Shown: one piece after another, positions 37,301 to 45,957 of the stretch
How positions within the stretch are numbered: the first letter of the stretch is position 1
Layout of the letters: each line of letters opens with the position of its first letter
Position numbers and translations under genes: made by a program
Notes under the pieces: model-generated
Told to the model about the DNA's origin: nothing
The model's input: only the letters and a program-made list of their open reading frames with translations
The model's database searches: none
DNA from: an uncultured Acetatifactor sp.
Lineage (GTDB): Bacteria > Bacillota > Clostridia > Lachnospirales > Lachnospiraceae
Reading direction: 5' to 3'
DNA: 64,000 bases
Assembly (NCBI GenBank): GCA_944384205.1
Contig: CALWSL010000001.1
Span: 372,001-436,000 of the forward strand

Positions 37301-38624
37301 AATCCGAATCCGTTCTCTTCTCTCCGCTATCCGTGTCCGCGAGAAGATGAACAAGCAGCGCACGATTCGCACGGAAGCGATTTACAAGGTGCCTTTTACC
37401 GAGGAAATGCGCAAGAATTACACGATTCTCTGTCCGCAGATGTCTCCTATCCATTTTGAGATATTGCAGCCTGCATTTAACGCCTGCGGCTATAATTTTG
37501 AAGTATTGACCAATGACAACAAGCACTCTGTTGACGTCGGTTTAAAATATGTAAATAATGACGCCTGCTATCCCTCTCTATTGGTGGTAGGACAAATCAT
37601 GGAAGCCCTGCTTTCGGGCAAATACGATCTGAACAAAACAGCAATTATCATGACCCAGACCGGCGGCGGATGCCGTGCAACCAACTATGTGGGCTTTATC
37701 CGCAGAGCCTTAAAGAAAGCAGGTATGGAACAGATACCCGTTATCTCCCTGAATCTGGCAGGAATTGAGTCCAATCCCGGCTTCCATCTGAACGCGGATT
37801 TAATGCTGCGTGCCGCTGTCGGGGCGGAATTCGGCGATATCTTCATGAGATGCGTTTACCGGATGCGCCCTTATGAAGCAACTCCCGGAAGTGTGGAGGC
37901 GGTTCATGCAAAATGGTTGAAAGTAGTTCAGGATTTTGTATCCGCAAAGCATATCAACCTCCTGAAATTCAATAAAATGTGCAGAGAAATCATCCGGGAT
38001 TTTGATAACATTCCTCTTTTGGATATCAAGAAACCTCGTGTCGGTATTGTCGGCGAGATTCTGGTAAAATTCTCTCCTGCCGGCAACAATCATCTGGTTG
38101 AGCTGCTTGAATCCGAGGGGGCAGAGGCTGTAGTGCCTGATTTGATTGATTTTATGCTCTACTGCTTCTACAATCAGATTTATAAGGCTGAGCATTTGGG
38201 CACCAGCAAAAAAGCTGCCCGCGTCTCTTCCCTGGGTATCTGGGCAATCGAACATCTGCTGCGCGGTGCCGCTGTAAAGGAATTCAAGAAGAGTAAGCAT
38301 TTTAGTGCGCCCACTCCTATCAGAGAAATTGTTTCCTTTGCAGAACCGATTGTGTCCATCGGCAATCAGACCGGCGAGGGATGGTTCTTAACCGGTGAAA
38401 TGGTGGAATTGATTCATGACGGCGTACCGAATATTGTTTGTACACAGCCCTTCGGCTGTCTGCCAAACCATGTGGTAGGCAAGGGTGTTATCAAGGCTTT
38501 GAGAAAGTCTTATCCCGAATCCAATATCGTGGCTATCGACTACGACCCCGGCGCCAGCGAAGTCAACCAGTTGAACCGTATTAAGCTGATGCTTTCCACA
38601 GCACAGAAAAATTTGAAGAAATAG
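34386..38624 (+). CDS. Giant acyl-CoA dehydratase-type activase / DUF2229 fusion protein
   Basis: 1412 residues from the ATG at 34386 (AAAGGTG site). Two BadF/BadG/HgdC-type ATPase domains are in tandem: [16 protein letters not shown] with [15 protein letters not shown] (first), and [15 protein letters not shown] with [15 protein letters not shown] (second). The conserved cysteines that would hold a [4Fe-4S] cluster are present in both. A Cys-rich linker [15 protein letters not shown] follows, then a DUF2229 domain ([19 protein letters not shown]) and regions resembling the HgdB/FldB dehydratase component ([30 protein letters not shown]). The family is usually annotated as acyl-CoA dehydratase activase; its substrate is unknown. 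It stands alone, with its own promoter and terminator. Confidence 0.85.
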   Translation: MDLLNKQATLGIDIGSTTVKIAILDDAHNILFSDYERHYANIKETLSSLLRKAYDKLGNLTLHPMITGSGGLTLANHLGVPFTQEVIAVATSLKELAPKTDVAIELGGEDAKIIYFEGGNVEQRMNGICAGGTGSFIDQMASLLQTDAAGLNEYAKSYQSLYTIAARCGVFAKSDIQPLINDGATKEDLSASIFQAVVNQTISGLACGKPIRGHVAFLGGPLHFLSELKAAFIRTLKLDEEHIIDLDNSHLFAAIGSALNAKEEVSYTMEEMVGKLSSDIKMEFEVERMEPLFADQASYDAFRERHSKHHVVTASLSDYRGNAFLGIDAGSTTTKIALVGEDGSLLYSFYSSNDGSPLKTAIRSLKEIYSLLPEGVKIMRSCSTGYGEALMKAAFLLDDGEVETVAHYYAAAFFNPEVDCILDIGGQDMKCIKIKNQTVDSVQLNEACSSGCGSFIETFAKSLNYSVQDFAQAALFAQHPIDLGTRCTVFMNSKVKQAQKEGASVADISAGLAYSVIKNALFKVIKVSDASELGKNIVVQGGTFYNDAVLRSFEKIASCEAIRPDIAGIMGAFGAALIARERYEEGYETSMLSYEKICALQFETSMAKCKGCTNNCRLTINKFSGGRQFISGNRCERGIGGQKNANNVPNLFEYKLQRLFSYASLDADKAPRGTVGIPRVLNMYENYPFWHTFFTELGYRVVLSPSSNRKIYELGIESIPSESECYPAKLAHGHVVWLIKQGIKFIFYPALFYERDEVEGANNHYNCPIVTSYSENIKNNVEELEQDDIIFRNPFMSFKSPETIISALTKEFTEIPAAEIASACEKAWEELANVRKDMQKKGEEVLKYLEETGKHGIVLAGRPYHVDPEINHGIPELITSFDIAVLTEDSISHLGHPDRPLIVSDQWMYHSRLYAAASYVKTVDNLDLIQLNSFGCGLDAVTTDQVNDILSGSDKIYTCLKIDEVNNLGAARIRIRSLLSAIRVREKMNKQRTIRTEAIYKVPFTEEMRKNYTILCPQMSPIHFEILQPAFNACGYNFEVLTNDNKHSVDVGLKYVNNDACYPSLLVVGQIMEALLSGKYDLNKTAIIMTQTGGGCRATNYVGFIRRALKKAGMEQIPVISLNLAGIESNPGFHLNADLMLRAAVGAEFGDIFMRCVYRMRPYEATPGSVEAVHAKWLKVVQDFVSAKHINLLKFNKMCREIIRDFDNIPLLDIKKPRVGIVGEILVKFSPAGNNHLVELLESEGAEAVVPDLIDFMLYCFYNQIYKAEHLGTSKKAARVSSLGIWAIEHLLRGAAVKEFKKSKHFSAPTPIREIVSFAEPIVSIGNQTGEGWFLTGEMVELIHDGVPNIVCTQPFGCLPNHVVGKGVIKALRKSYPESNIVAIDYDPGASEVNQLNRIKLMLSTAQKNLKK

Positions 38625-38655
38625 AGTATTTCCTTCAACTCATTCCTTTCATAAA

Positions 38656-38706
38656 AAAACGACATCTTGATTGTGCATTAATTTGCACTTTCCAAGTTGT
38701 CGTTTT
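38656..38706. terminator. Bidirectional terminator after the activase gene
   Basis: AAAACGACATCTTG pairs with CAAGTTGTCGTTTT with one mismatch, and an inner GTGCA/TGCAC stem closes the loop. The T-rich end (CGTTTTATTTG) suits plus-strand termination; the opposite side has a run of A that reads as T on the minus strand, so it could also end the minus-strand coiled-coil gene transcript. Confidence 0.75.
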
Positions 38707-38735
38707 ATTTGTCTCTTTTATTCAGAATAATTTCT

Positions 38736-38975
38736 CTATGAAGCATTCGCTGTGCGACTGTCAATGTATTGCTGCAGTACCTCTGCAACCTCGTCAGCAT
38801 TCAATCCCGCATCCGCTATCAGGTCGCTGACGGTTTCCAATTCTTTTCTGCGCTTCTCCTCATACATTTCCTCTAATTCCCGTTTCTCGGATTCGATACG
38901 GGTCTGCAACGCAGCAATCAAATCCTGCTTTGCAATAATTTTTTCTTCCAACGTCTTACGTTGTCCTCTTGCCAT
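38736..38975 (-). CDS. Small coiled-coil protein of unknown function
   Basis: 79 residues beginning MARGQRKTLEEKIIAKQDLI. Residues about 8-50 have heptad-like charge/hydrophobic alternation (LIAALQTRIESEKRELEEMYEEK), so a coiled coil is likely. The tail LNADEVAEVLQQYIDS looks helical. GGAGG precedes the ATG. I do not recognise the family. No signal peptide. Confidence 0.65.
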   Translation of the reverse strand: MARGQRKTLEEKIIAKQDLIAALQTRIESEKRELEEMYEEKRRKELETVSDLIADAGLNADEVAEVLQQYIDSRTANAS

Positions 38976-39061
38976 ATATTGCCTCCTTGAAATTCATTGC
39001 GACAGCCGTCCGTGGGGTTGTCGTTTATTACAGTATATGGACAAGATGGAAAAAATATACA

Positions 39062-39475
39062 TTATCCTTCTAATATTTCAAGGCGTTTTTTGGACTCTTC
39101 AATCTGCCCCCAGTTTTCCAATGCAAGCTCATAGGTGGCATCCACTTTATCGGATACTTTATTTAATTTCTCCTGTAGTCTCTGTTGACCTATCTTTAAG
39201 GATGATACGTCGCTCTCTACGTGCTCCAGCCTAAGGTCGATATTCTCTACCTTGGTTTCCAGTGTGTCGAAACGCTCGTCCATTGCGTCAAAACGTTCAT
39301 CCATTGCGTCAAACCGTCTGTCCACCGCGTCAAAACGCCTGTCTATTGCTTCAAAACGCCTGTCTATTACTTCAAAACGCCTGTCTATTGCTTCAAAACG
39401 CCCGTCTATCGCTTCAATCTTTCCTGTAAAAAGCCCCTCTATCGCTTGTAGATCTTCTTTTGTTAATGTCATCAT
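39062..39475 (-). CDS. Heptad-repeat coiled-coil protein
   Basis: 137 residues. Residues about 19-75 are nine near-perfect seven-residue units of the form RF(E/D)AIDR, encoded by about 21-base tandem DNA repeats (39258-39419); a second coiled-coil segment follows (SLKIGQQRLQEKLNKVSDKV). GGGAGG lies 10 bases before the ATG. Probably a soluble oligomeric or rod-like protein. The repeats invite length variation between strains. Families with this look include phage- and DUF1640-like coiled-coil proteins; I cannot choose one. Confidence 0.7.
   Translation of the reverse strand: MMTLTKEDLQAIEGLFTGKIEAIDGRFEAIDRRFEVIDRRFEAIDRRFDAVDRRFDAMDERFDAMDERFDTLETKVENIDLRLEHVESDVSSLKIGQQRLQEKLNKVSDKVDATYELALENWGQIEESKKRLEILEG
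39258..39419. repeat. Tandem ~21-bp repeats inside the coiled-coil gene
   Basis: Near-identical units reading like TCAAAACGCCTGTCTATTGC recur about eight times with occasional base changes and encode the heptad units of the 137-residue protein. They are contiguous with no spacer, so they are not a CRISPR array. Confidence 0.75.
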
Positions 39476-39685
39476 TCAGTTATACCTCCCATTATATATC
39501 CCTAAAACATGTTCTATGGGCATTTGTATATACAACCGAATTATACCCCACGGCGCACCTCAAAGCAATGCCTGTCGTTATTTCGTTTTTTTCACACTGG
39601 CAAATTTACCAAACTATATTTTGTTGTTTTTTTCTCATAAATTTATGGATAATAGCAATATATTGGGTTCTTTTTCAAATTATCG

Positions 39686-40288
39686 TTACATCATTAACTT
39701 TTTTTCTACTCTTCTTCCGAATAGTTCATTCCAAAAATAGACATATACATTTCGGTTCCTCTCCTGATTCTCCTGAAATTCCACGACAAAACTATATATT
39801 ACACAATGTGCTGCTTCCAATATGTATTTTATATCATTGTCAAAATCAGGTTGTTCCTGCTGATATTGCAAATGCAACTCCTCCAAAAAAGAAATAAGTT
39901 GCTTTGCATGCATTGGATTTGTACTTTTGATGTCATTCCTTGGATTATTCATAGAAAAAAGATGCTCTGTCAATTCCGTTTCAAATTTAACGTGCTCAGC
40001 AAGATTTCCTGTGAACCAGTTATTATGAGGAAAAGTAAAATAATCTTCAATATAATGAAGAATATATCCCAATTTTAGGTAAGAATACCGGCTTTGCTTT
40101 CCGCACTGCTGTAATTTTGTTATTCTGATACCCGTCTTATGGAAAGCAGTTGCCCATGTATGCCCGGTCAGATATGTATGTACTAAAATGTCAGGCAAAA
40201 TACTGCCAAGCTTTAACCAAAATTTATACTCTATTCCCACACTCTCAGCAATCCATTCCGTCACCTTTAAATGTCCGATTTTGTTCAT
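39686..40288 (-). CDS. Zinc-dependent phospholipase C-like protein
   Basis: 200 residues from the ATG at 40288 (AGGAG site). The order of putative zinc ligands matches the Zn_dep_PLPC group: KIGHLKVTEW, GSILPDIL, FHKTGI, LGYILHYIEDYFTFPHN and EHVKFETEL. No signal peptide is visible, so this may be a cytoplasmic member of the family rather than a secreted lecithinase. The substrate is unknown. It lies beside an Rpn-type nuclease on the opposite strand. Confidence 0.75.
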   Translation of the reverse strand: MNKIGHLKVTEWIAESVGIEYKFWLKLGSILPDILVHTYLTGHTWATAFHKTGIRITKLQQCGKQSRYSYLKLGYILHYIEDYFTFPHNNWFTGNLAEHVKFETELTEHLFSMNNPRNDIKSTNPMHAKQLISFLEELHLQYQQEQPDFDNDIKYILEAAHCVIYSFVVEFQENQERNRNVYVYFWNELFGRRVEKKLMM

Positions 40289-40523
40289 ATTTCTATCTCC
40301 TGTATAATATCCCCTCATACTCTCTATTCCAAAATATCATTTCTATTGCACATTTGCTATCATGAGCAAACAAAATATAAGTAAAGGTCAGGTAAAAAAG
40401 TTTGAAAGATCTGTATATGCTGTTCCATTTAGTTCTTTATATCGTAACAGCACTGTGTCAGTTTCCTCGGAAAACATTTCGAAGACAAACATCATATCAT
40501 GACAACAATACGAAATTTCGTTC

Positions 40524-40552
40524 TTGTGCAATCGTATTTGCCGTGTTATACT
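40524..40552 (+). promoter_or_regulatory. Candidate promoter of the Rpn-family gene
   Basis: TTGTGC (40524-40529), a 17-base spacer and TATACT (40547-40552) lie about 130 bases before the nuclease start. Confidence 0.65.
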
Positions 40553-40642
40553 CTACTCAAAGCATATATTTCCATTTTTCAATAACTTCCTGTTATTCTA
40601 TTTCAAATCTGAAAGTCTATGCTTTTAATTTCACTTATAAAA

Positions 40643-40675
40643 GCAGGAGATTTTCAAAAAACTCCTGCGAAGGAG
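40643..40675 (+). promoter_or_regulatory. Possible Shine-Dalgarno switch in the nuclease leader
   Basis: GCAGGAG (40643-40649) is complementary to CTCCTGC (40662-40668), a 7-bp hairpin. The same CTCCT (40662-40666) is also complementary to AGGAG (40671-40675) of the ribosome site, with a GCGA tetraloop of the GNRA type between them. The two pairings exclude each other, so the leader could switch between an open and a masked ribosome site. Confidence 0.4.
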
Positions 40676-40680
40676 GACAA

Positions 40681-41598
40681 ATGAATAGAAACCATAATCC
40701 GGTTAAGGAACCGCAAACAGCAAAACGCAATTACAAAGACACTTTATTCCGGATGATTTTTCGTGAACCCGGAGAACTGCTGAAGCTTTACAATGCAGTG
40801 AACGGCACAGACTACCGTAATCCCGACGACCTGGAAATTGTCACCCTGGAGAATGCCATCTACATGAATATGAAAAATGACCTGGCATTCATCATTGACT
40901 GCCGCATGAGTCTGTATGAGCATCAGGCATCCGTCAATCCCAACATACCGCTCCGAGACCTGTTCTATGTGGCGAAGGAGTATCAGGGCATGGTGAGCAG
41001 CAAAAGTCTGTATTCCTCAAGGCTCATTAAACTGCCAACTCCTTATTTTGTAGTATTCTATAACGGATTAACCAGTCAGCCGGAACGAAAAGAAATGAAG
41101 CTGTCAGATTCCTTTATGACACCTGTAAATGAGCCTGCACTGGAACTGAAGGTAGTGCAGCTAAACATCGGAACCGGACATAACCGGGAACTTATGGAGA
41201 AATGCCCTCTCCTGGCGCAATACTCCCAATACGTGTCACGAGTACAGGAATATGCGTCAGGTTTGCCCTTGAAAGAAGCTGTGGAAAATGCAGTGGATGA
41301 ATGTATCCGGGAAGGCATTCTGGCAGATTTTCTCCTAAAAAACAGATCGGAGGCGATTGCAGTGAGTATTTTTGAATATGACGAGGAAAAGGAACTTGCA
41401 CTATTTCGGGCAGCAGAACATGAGGAAGGTCTTGAACAGGGAATCCTTAAAGGACGTGAACAGGGACTGCGCGCCCTAATTAATACCATGAAAGAATTTT
41501 GCACAGATTCTGATGAAATATATACCAAGGTAACAAAGAATCCTATCTATGTCACCTTGACAAGAGAGGAATTTGATAATATTTTACAGAAGAAATAA
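40681..41598 (+). CDS. Rpn/PDDEXK-family putative nuclease (transposase-like)
   Basis: 305 residues from the ATG at 40681, which has a perfect GGAGG site. The first part matches the recombination-promoting nuclease family: RNYKDTLFRMIFREPGELLKLYNAVNG, then KNDLAFIIDCRMSLYEHQAS, in which the D and the E-H-Q fit the D...ExQ active site, and SRLIKLPTPYFVVFYNG. The C-terminal part is helical, with the usual EGLEQGILKGREQG stretch. In other bacteria these promote RecA-independent recombination or serve in defence; I infer nothing specific. It lies next to an IS remnant in a region of foreign look. Confidence 0.8.
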   Translation: MNRNHNPVKEPQTAKRNYKDTLFRMIFREPGELLKLYNAVNGTDYRNPDDLEIVTLENAIYMNMKNDLAFIIDCRMSLYEHQASVNPNIPLRDLFYVAKEYQGMVSSKSLYSSRLIKLPTPYFVVFYNGLTSQPERKEMKLSDSFMTPVNEPALELKVVQLNIGTGHNRELMEKCPLLAQYSQYVSRVQEYASGLPLKEAVENAVDECIREGILADFLLKNRSEAIAVSIFEYDEEKELALFRAAEHEEGLEQGILKGREQGLRALINTMKEFCTDSDEIYTKVTKNPIYVTLTREEFDNILQKK

Positions 41599-41604
41599 AT
41601 ATGC

Positions 41605-41814
41605 GACCTCGACCTTGATAAATGCCGTGATTTCTTTGAAGTTATCGATAGCAGGGATAATCATAAATCCACAATTATTGCTTCGCAGCTGCCTGTTAAG
41701 TCATGGTACGACCTGTTTGCTGATAATACCTATGCGGATGCATGTCTCGACCGTATCATTCACAAGGCGTTCCGCCTTGAACTGAATGGAAAGAACATGC
41801 GTAATCCGGTTTAA
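41605..41814 (+). pseudogene. istB: Remnant of IS21-family istB ATPase
   Basis: Reading from 41605 the frame gives DLDKCRDFFEVIDSRDNHK, then STIIASQLPVKSWYDLF, then DACLDRIIHKAFRLELN and a stop TAA at 41812. This is the C-terminal ~70 residues of the IS21 helper ATPase IstB; the N-terminal Walker region and istA are absent. No start codon or ribosome site precedes it. The insertion sequence has therefore been reduced to its 3' end, which sits at the boundary of the capsule locus. Confidence 0.8.
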
Positions 41815-41854
41815 TTAGTGATAAGCTTTCCGTTTGGAGCGGACAGCCTTTCCG

Positions 41855-42082
41855 CTATCGCGGACTGGCTGTTCCGTTCAAGCGGAATATGCACATTAAG
41901 CCAAATTTATCATGTATTTCCTTCATTTTGGAAAAAGTTTTATTGTCAAATATACTATTATAATCAGACTCATGCTTTGTAATATCTTCAAATGCCTCAA
42001 TAAAATCATCGATTGAAAATGAAAAACGTTTTGCCAAATTTGTCTCCAAATTATCTTTAAGGTATGAATCCTTTCTTAGCAA
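41855..42082 (-). pseudogene. Truncated gene at the distal end of the capsule locus
   Basis: The minus-strand frame reads LLRKDSYLKDNLETNLAKRF, then IDDFIEAFEDITKHESDYNS and SKMKEIHDKFGL; the remaining codons (NGTASPR) run into the sequence left by the IS21 element. So only the N-terminal ~65 residues of a longer protein remain. The pattern (acidic helix, then MKEIHDKFGL) looks like proteins found at the ends of clostridial polysaccharide clusters, but I cannot name the family. In-frame codons upstream (NSYRPLEGNKS) suggest it began farther right, perhaps joined by a frameshift to the small membrane ORF at 42076-42207. Confidence 0.6.
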
Positions 42083-42207
42083 ACTTTTATTGCCTTCGAG
42101 AGGACGATAACTATTCCCTCCCAGTCTCCCCTATTTTGAAAGAATACAATACCTATAACCATTAAGCAAATACATGCTATAATTGCAGGAATTATATACT
42201 TACTCAT
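42076..42207 (-). CDS. Small single-helix membrane protein, or N-terminus of the truncated gene
   Basis: A 43-codon frame starts ATG at 42207 with GGAGGG 10 bases upstream, just 3 bases after the stop of the pyruvyl transferase gene. It has one hydrophobic helix (YIIPAIIACICLMVIGIVFF) and then NRGDWEG. It overlaps the start of the truncated gene in another frame, so it may be the membrane-anchor N-terminus of that gene separated by a frameshift. The ribosome site supports translation in either case. Confidence 0.5.
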   Translation of the reverse strand: MSKYIIPAIIACICLMVIGIVFFQNRGDWEGIVIVLSKAIKVC

Positions 42208-42209
42208 GA

Positions 42210-43283
42210 TTACTTTCCCTCCATAATTTTTTTCAACTGCTCTGAGTATTCTGCAATATCAATAGGTAATTCTCTAATTTTTTCCATCTGAATTCTGTCA
42301 CAGCTTTCCATCACTTCTGCGATATCCACTGTTTTATGCAATGCAATGAATCGCTGATCTTTAATCCATTCATATGATCCAAGTATTTTATTATCCAGGG
42401 ATTTAATAATCACACAAGGTGTTCCAGTGATACTGCAAAAAATCATCCCATGCATACGATCTGTCAACACCACCTTAGCTCTTTGAAATTCATGCAACAA
42501 TGAAAAAATTTCATATTCCCTGAGTTCTGCTGTTACATTTCTGTTTACTGTAGTATCATATAGAAATGCGTCAGGATAATGCTGACAAAATTGATTGATT
42601 AATGTATATGTCTCTTCTCGAGATAAATTACTCTCAATTTCTCTTCTAAGACATATCACATGATCTTGCCGTAGTTCTTTATTAATTCTTACTCTTGTTG
42701 ATAAGTAAAATACTATGTCCGGTAATAAAAATGATTTATTGCATGGATATTCTTTTTGCATAATCTCATAGCTATATTTTTCTCTTGCAATCAGTATCAA
42801 ATTAGGATTTGAAGAGTATATTCTTTTACTTCTGCTAAGATCCTTTCTACCACGCTCATCATCAGTATACGTAACTGTAGTAGGCATAGAAATGATACGT
42901 CGATTTTTTATGTGCTTAATACAAAAACGACGTGCTGCTTCAATATCAGGATAAAGATTACCCATATTACCACCACCTTGAAGCAAAAATAAATCGTCTT
43001 TATTGCTGTTTGCCAGAATTTCTCTTAAATATCTATAGGTGTCATCAATCGAAACTTCAACTATTTTATATCCAGGAAAATTATCCTTGAGAAAGAACGT
43101 TGTTGCCAAGGCAATTGCTTGATCTCCTAAATTTCCGTACTCTGGTTCAGTTAATATATAAATAACTTTTTCATCTTTTCTTCTATTTATTATATATTTC
43201 CCTGTGTTTTGCCCCCAATAGTAATATATGTCATACAATGATAGCTTACGAATTATTTTATTTATCAAACGATTTACTTTCAT
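42210..43283 (-). CDS. Polysaccharide pyruvyl transferase family protein
   Basis: 357 residues of the PF04230 family. Diagnostic stretches are ILTEPEYGNLGDQAIALATTFFL, FLLQGGGNMGNLYPDIEAARR and LTDRMHGMIFCSITGTPCVI. The family adds pyruvate ketals or related groups to sugars of capsule or teichoic polymers, usually on lipid-linked or growing chains in the cytoplasm. It is the last intact gene of the capsule locus; the next gene is truncated. The base composition is AT-richer than the housekeeping genes. Confidence 0.88.
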   Translation of the reverse strand: MKVNRLINKIIRKLSLYDIYYYWGQNTGKYIINRRKDEKVIYILTEPEYGNLGDQAIALATTFFLKDNFPGYKIVEVSIDDTYRYLREILANSNKDDLFLLQGGGNMGNLYPDIEAARRFCIKHIKNRRIISMPTTVTYTDDERGRKDLSRSKRIYSSNPNLILIAREKYSYEIMQKEYPCNKSFLLPDIVFYLSTRVRINKELRQDHVICLRREIESNLSREETYTLINQFCQHYPDAFLYDTTVNRNVTAELREYEIFSLLHEFQRAKVVLTDRMHGMIFCSITGTPCVIIKSLDNKILGSYEWIKDQRFIALHKTVDIAEVMESCDRIQMEKIRELPIDIAEYSEQLKKIMEGK

Positions 43284-43386
43284 TTTAAATTTACTAACAC
43301 CCTTCTTATATATTTTTCACACTCTGAATATCCTTATAAGGAAGTACCACTGTTCCGAAGGCACCTCCAAAATACGTACACCCATT

Positions 43387-44817
43387 TTATGATTTTCGCA
43401 TAATAAATTTCCCAATAATTTTCTTGATTACTATTTTACTTTCAGTAAAATACAGCAGTACAATTATTGTGAAAAATACGCTTTCGATTGAATACAATAA
43501 AACGTCATCATCACCCAAGTTCAAAACAACACTTTGTATCATAAGAATCAAATATGCCAAAAGATCTCTTAGTAAATTAATTTTAAGATTTATATACTTA
43601 CGAGAGGTAAATAGCCTTATTAACCAGATAATGGCAAATGAAATTGTAGTTGAAACAGCCGCCCCAATAGGGCCAACTATTGGAGTAAATATAATGTTCA
43701 GTACTAAATTCACTACTGCACCTGCCAGTGTCGACTGTGCAAAGACTTTTGAATCTTTCACCGCCGAAAAAAAACCACCTATGTATCCCGACATTGAACT
43801 GAATACTATTGCTATAGTCAGGAAAGGAACATATCTCCAAGCTGTATAAAAATCTTTAGCATACAAAATCTTTGCCAGAAACTTATCAAAGAGGATCACC
43901 CCAGAGCACACTATTACCATAATGCTATTGTATAAATTATAAGTAGACTTGAAAAAACCATTCTTATCTTCTGGATCATAATCCTTTACAACCGATAGAG
44001 TCCAAGCTTGAGCAAAAATGGTCTGAAATACATTGAGTATAGAAGGGATCTTAGATGCAACAGAATAAATTCCATTTGCCGAAAGTCCTGCAGCCCAAAT
44101 AACAACATATTTATCTGAGGCACTATTAATCCAAAATCCTATAGCATTAGTAATGAGCGGTACAGAATATCTTATCATCTCTTTTTTTTCAAGTGCATAT
44201 TTTCTCTTAAAATGAACTTTTGAGAGGTATCCGAGTCTTATAATTAAATATATATTCTGAATAAGCGGTCCAATTATGTATGCTAAAAAATATCCATTAA
44301 GTCCCATATTAAACACGAGCAAAAACATGATATTTAAAATTATAATGACAGCCGATGACACAACACTCGAAATTGATAAATCTGCTATATGGTCAGTGCC
44401 TCTCGCATAATAAGTAACGATACTGTTTAATGCTTGTGTAACATACATTAGCAAAAAGAATACCGCATACTTATCTATCGCTTTAGATAATCCGATATAA
44501 TGATTTATAATTAAAAATGCTGAGACCACTATTGTACTTAGCAAAAAATATTTGAATGAAATTGTTGTTATAGCATTCTTATCAAAAGATATATCAATTG
44601 AAAATCGTAATACTGCATCTGATATATTCAATGTAATAATCGGTACAAGTAATAAAATTGTAGTATTGAATAAATCATATATACCGTAGTCCGCTGTAGA
44701 CAACACACTCGTATACAACGGAACTAGAAAAAAACTAAGTATTTTAGTTGCAAAATTGCTAAGCGTCAGGAGTCCAATATTTTTTGCAAGATAATTATAA
44801 CTATTTCTTCTTTCCAT
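43387..44817 (-). CDS. wzx: Polysaccharide repeat-unit flippase (Wzx type)
   Basis: 476 residues with about 12-14 hydrophobic segments. The start LAKNIGLLTLSNFATKILSFFLVPLYTSVL followed by YGIYDLF is typical of Wzx/MATE-type polysaccharide exporters. The C-terminal AKILYAKDFYTAWRYVPFL and the following helices fit too. It should flip lipid-linked repeat units across the membrane for Wzy polymerisation. It follows the radical SAM gene by 15 bases. Confidence 0.9.
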   Translation of the reverse strand: MERRNSYNYLAKNIGLLTLSNFATKILSFFLVPLYTSVLSTADYGIYDLFNTTILLLVPIITLNISDAVLRFSIDISFDKNAITTISFKYFLLSTIVVSAFLIINHYIGLSKAIDKYAVFFLLMYVTQALNSIVTYYARGTDHIADLSISSVVSSAVIIILNIMFLLVFNMGLNGYFLAYIIGPLIQNIYLIIRLGYLSKVHFKRKYALEKKEMIRYSVPLITNAIGFWINSASDKYVVIWAAGLSANGIYSVASKIPSILNVFQTIFAQAWTLSVVKDYDPEDKNGFFKSTYNLYNSIMVIVCSGVILFDKFLAKILYAKDFYTAWRYVPFLTIAIVFSSMSGYIGGFFSAVKDSKVFAQSTLAGAVVNLVLNIIFTPIVGPIGAAVSTTISFAIIWLIRLFTSRKYINLKINLLRDLLAYLILMIQSVVLNLGDDDVLLYSIESVFFTIIVLLYFTESKIVIKKIIGKFIMRKS

Positions 44818-44832
44818 TTAATATATCCCCCA

Positions 44833-45957
44833 TTATTTCTGACCCAAACGCTTTATAAATCTTTTTACTTTACCTCCCAGGCAAACAACTCGTATTACCT
44901 TGTTCCATCGCATAGCTTTTTTCTTTTGATCTTCATTATAAACCTCATTCGATTCAGATAACTTCGACGAAAAAAAATCTCTCACCTCGGGTTTAAACCA
45001 ATGTTCTCCTGTTGTCATTTGTCGATCACGTTCTTCATAATAAAAAGGCGTCTCCAGTTCCGGAATATCTCCACAAGCCAAAAAGGCGTGGCCATTAAAA
45101 CAATGAGGTAACCGACATTTTCCGATGGCTCTAAACTTAATTGGCTTGTTTGAATCTTTAAAAGTGCCTAATACATCACCACCATAACACTGACTATAAA
45201 GTCCTGATTCCAAATCAACAGCTAAGCTCCATAAACCTGCATAACAAAAATCACATTTTCTATTTTGATTAAAAATACTGAGTTTAAATTTAAAGAGTGC
45301 CGAATCAAATTGTGACCAAATATTATAATATTCCTCCCTACTATATTTTGTAAGAAGAGCAATATCATCTGTTCCCTCATTACGTGCCACTGTTATGTGT
45401 GGCAGAGCACCAAATTCCCTAATTGAAAATTCTTTAATTTCATCGATAAAAGGAACTAACTCATCATGTGGAGTTATCTCTATCGTATAAGAAATACCTG
45501 AGTTTTTTATCCTGTTGACGTTTCCAATAAATTTACTCATCATACCTTTTTTTTTCAATTCCAAGTAATGGAAAGAAAATTTTATGAACAAATGTTTTTT
45601 TTGATTATCATCAAGCTTTTCTATAAGTTCATCAAACTTCCTTTCAAGTGTCCCGTTAGTCACAATATCAGTATAGTGACCCTCTTTTGTTAATTCATAC
45701 ACCAAATCGATTAGTTCAGGATGCATCATGGTTTCCCCAGCAGCACACAAGTTAAAGTAGCATGGACCACCTAACCTCTCTTTTGAAAAAAAGTTTACAA
45801 ATTCTTTTGGCTCTGTTGCAAAAGGCTTAATTCCTCCAGCATATACTGTATTATTATCATGATGGCTTAAATAACAGTACATGCAACGAAAATTACAGAC
45901 ATGCACAGGAATCAAACATGTAATAAATCTCTTAATCTTATCCATATCTATTATCAC
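44833..45957 (-). CDS. Radical SAM protein with extra C-terminal cysteines
   Basis: 374 residues from a GTG that overlaps the preceding TGA (an ATG lies four codons later). The radical SAM triad is CNFRCMYCYL, with VPVHVCNFRC at the N-terminus. The following AAGETMMHPELIDLVYEL and VTNGTLE are the usual SAM-binding and beta-strand stretches. The C-terminal part has clustered cysteines (CDFCYAGLWS, SQCYGG, GKCRLPHC, LACGD) that could hold an auxiliary iron-sulfur cluster of the SPASM/twitch type. It is embedded in the capsule locus, so a sugar or lipid-linked intermediate is a plausible substrate; the function is unknown. Confidence 0.8.
   Translation of the reverse strand: MIIDMDKIKRFITCLIPVHVCNFRCMYCYLSHHDNNTVYAGGIKPFATEPKEFVNFFSKERLGGPCYFNLCAAGETMMHPELIDLVYELTKEGHYTDIVTNGTLERKFDELIEKLDDNQKKHLFIKFSFHYLELKKKGMMSKFIGNVNRIKNSGISYTIEITPHDELVPFIDEIKEFSIREFGALPHITVARNEGTDDIALLTKYSREEYYNIWSQFDSALFKFKLSIFNQNRKCDFCYAGLWSLAVDLESGLYSQCYGGDVLGTFKDSNKPIKFRAIGKCRLPHCFNGHAFLACGDIPELETPFYYEERDRQMTTGEHWFKPEVRDFFSSKLSESNEVYNEDQKKKAMRWNKVIRVVCLGGKVKRFIKRLGQK

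Noticed and set aside
39258-39419. Possible CRISPR-like direct repeats
   Set aside because: The 21-base units are contiguous without spacers and encode heptads in frame.
41573-41785. 70-codon plus-strand frame after the Rpn gene
   Set aside because: The istB-like reading is in a different frame at 41605-41814; this one has no homology I can see.
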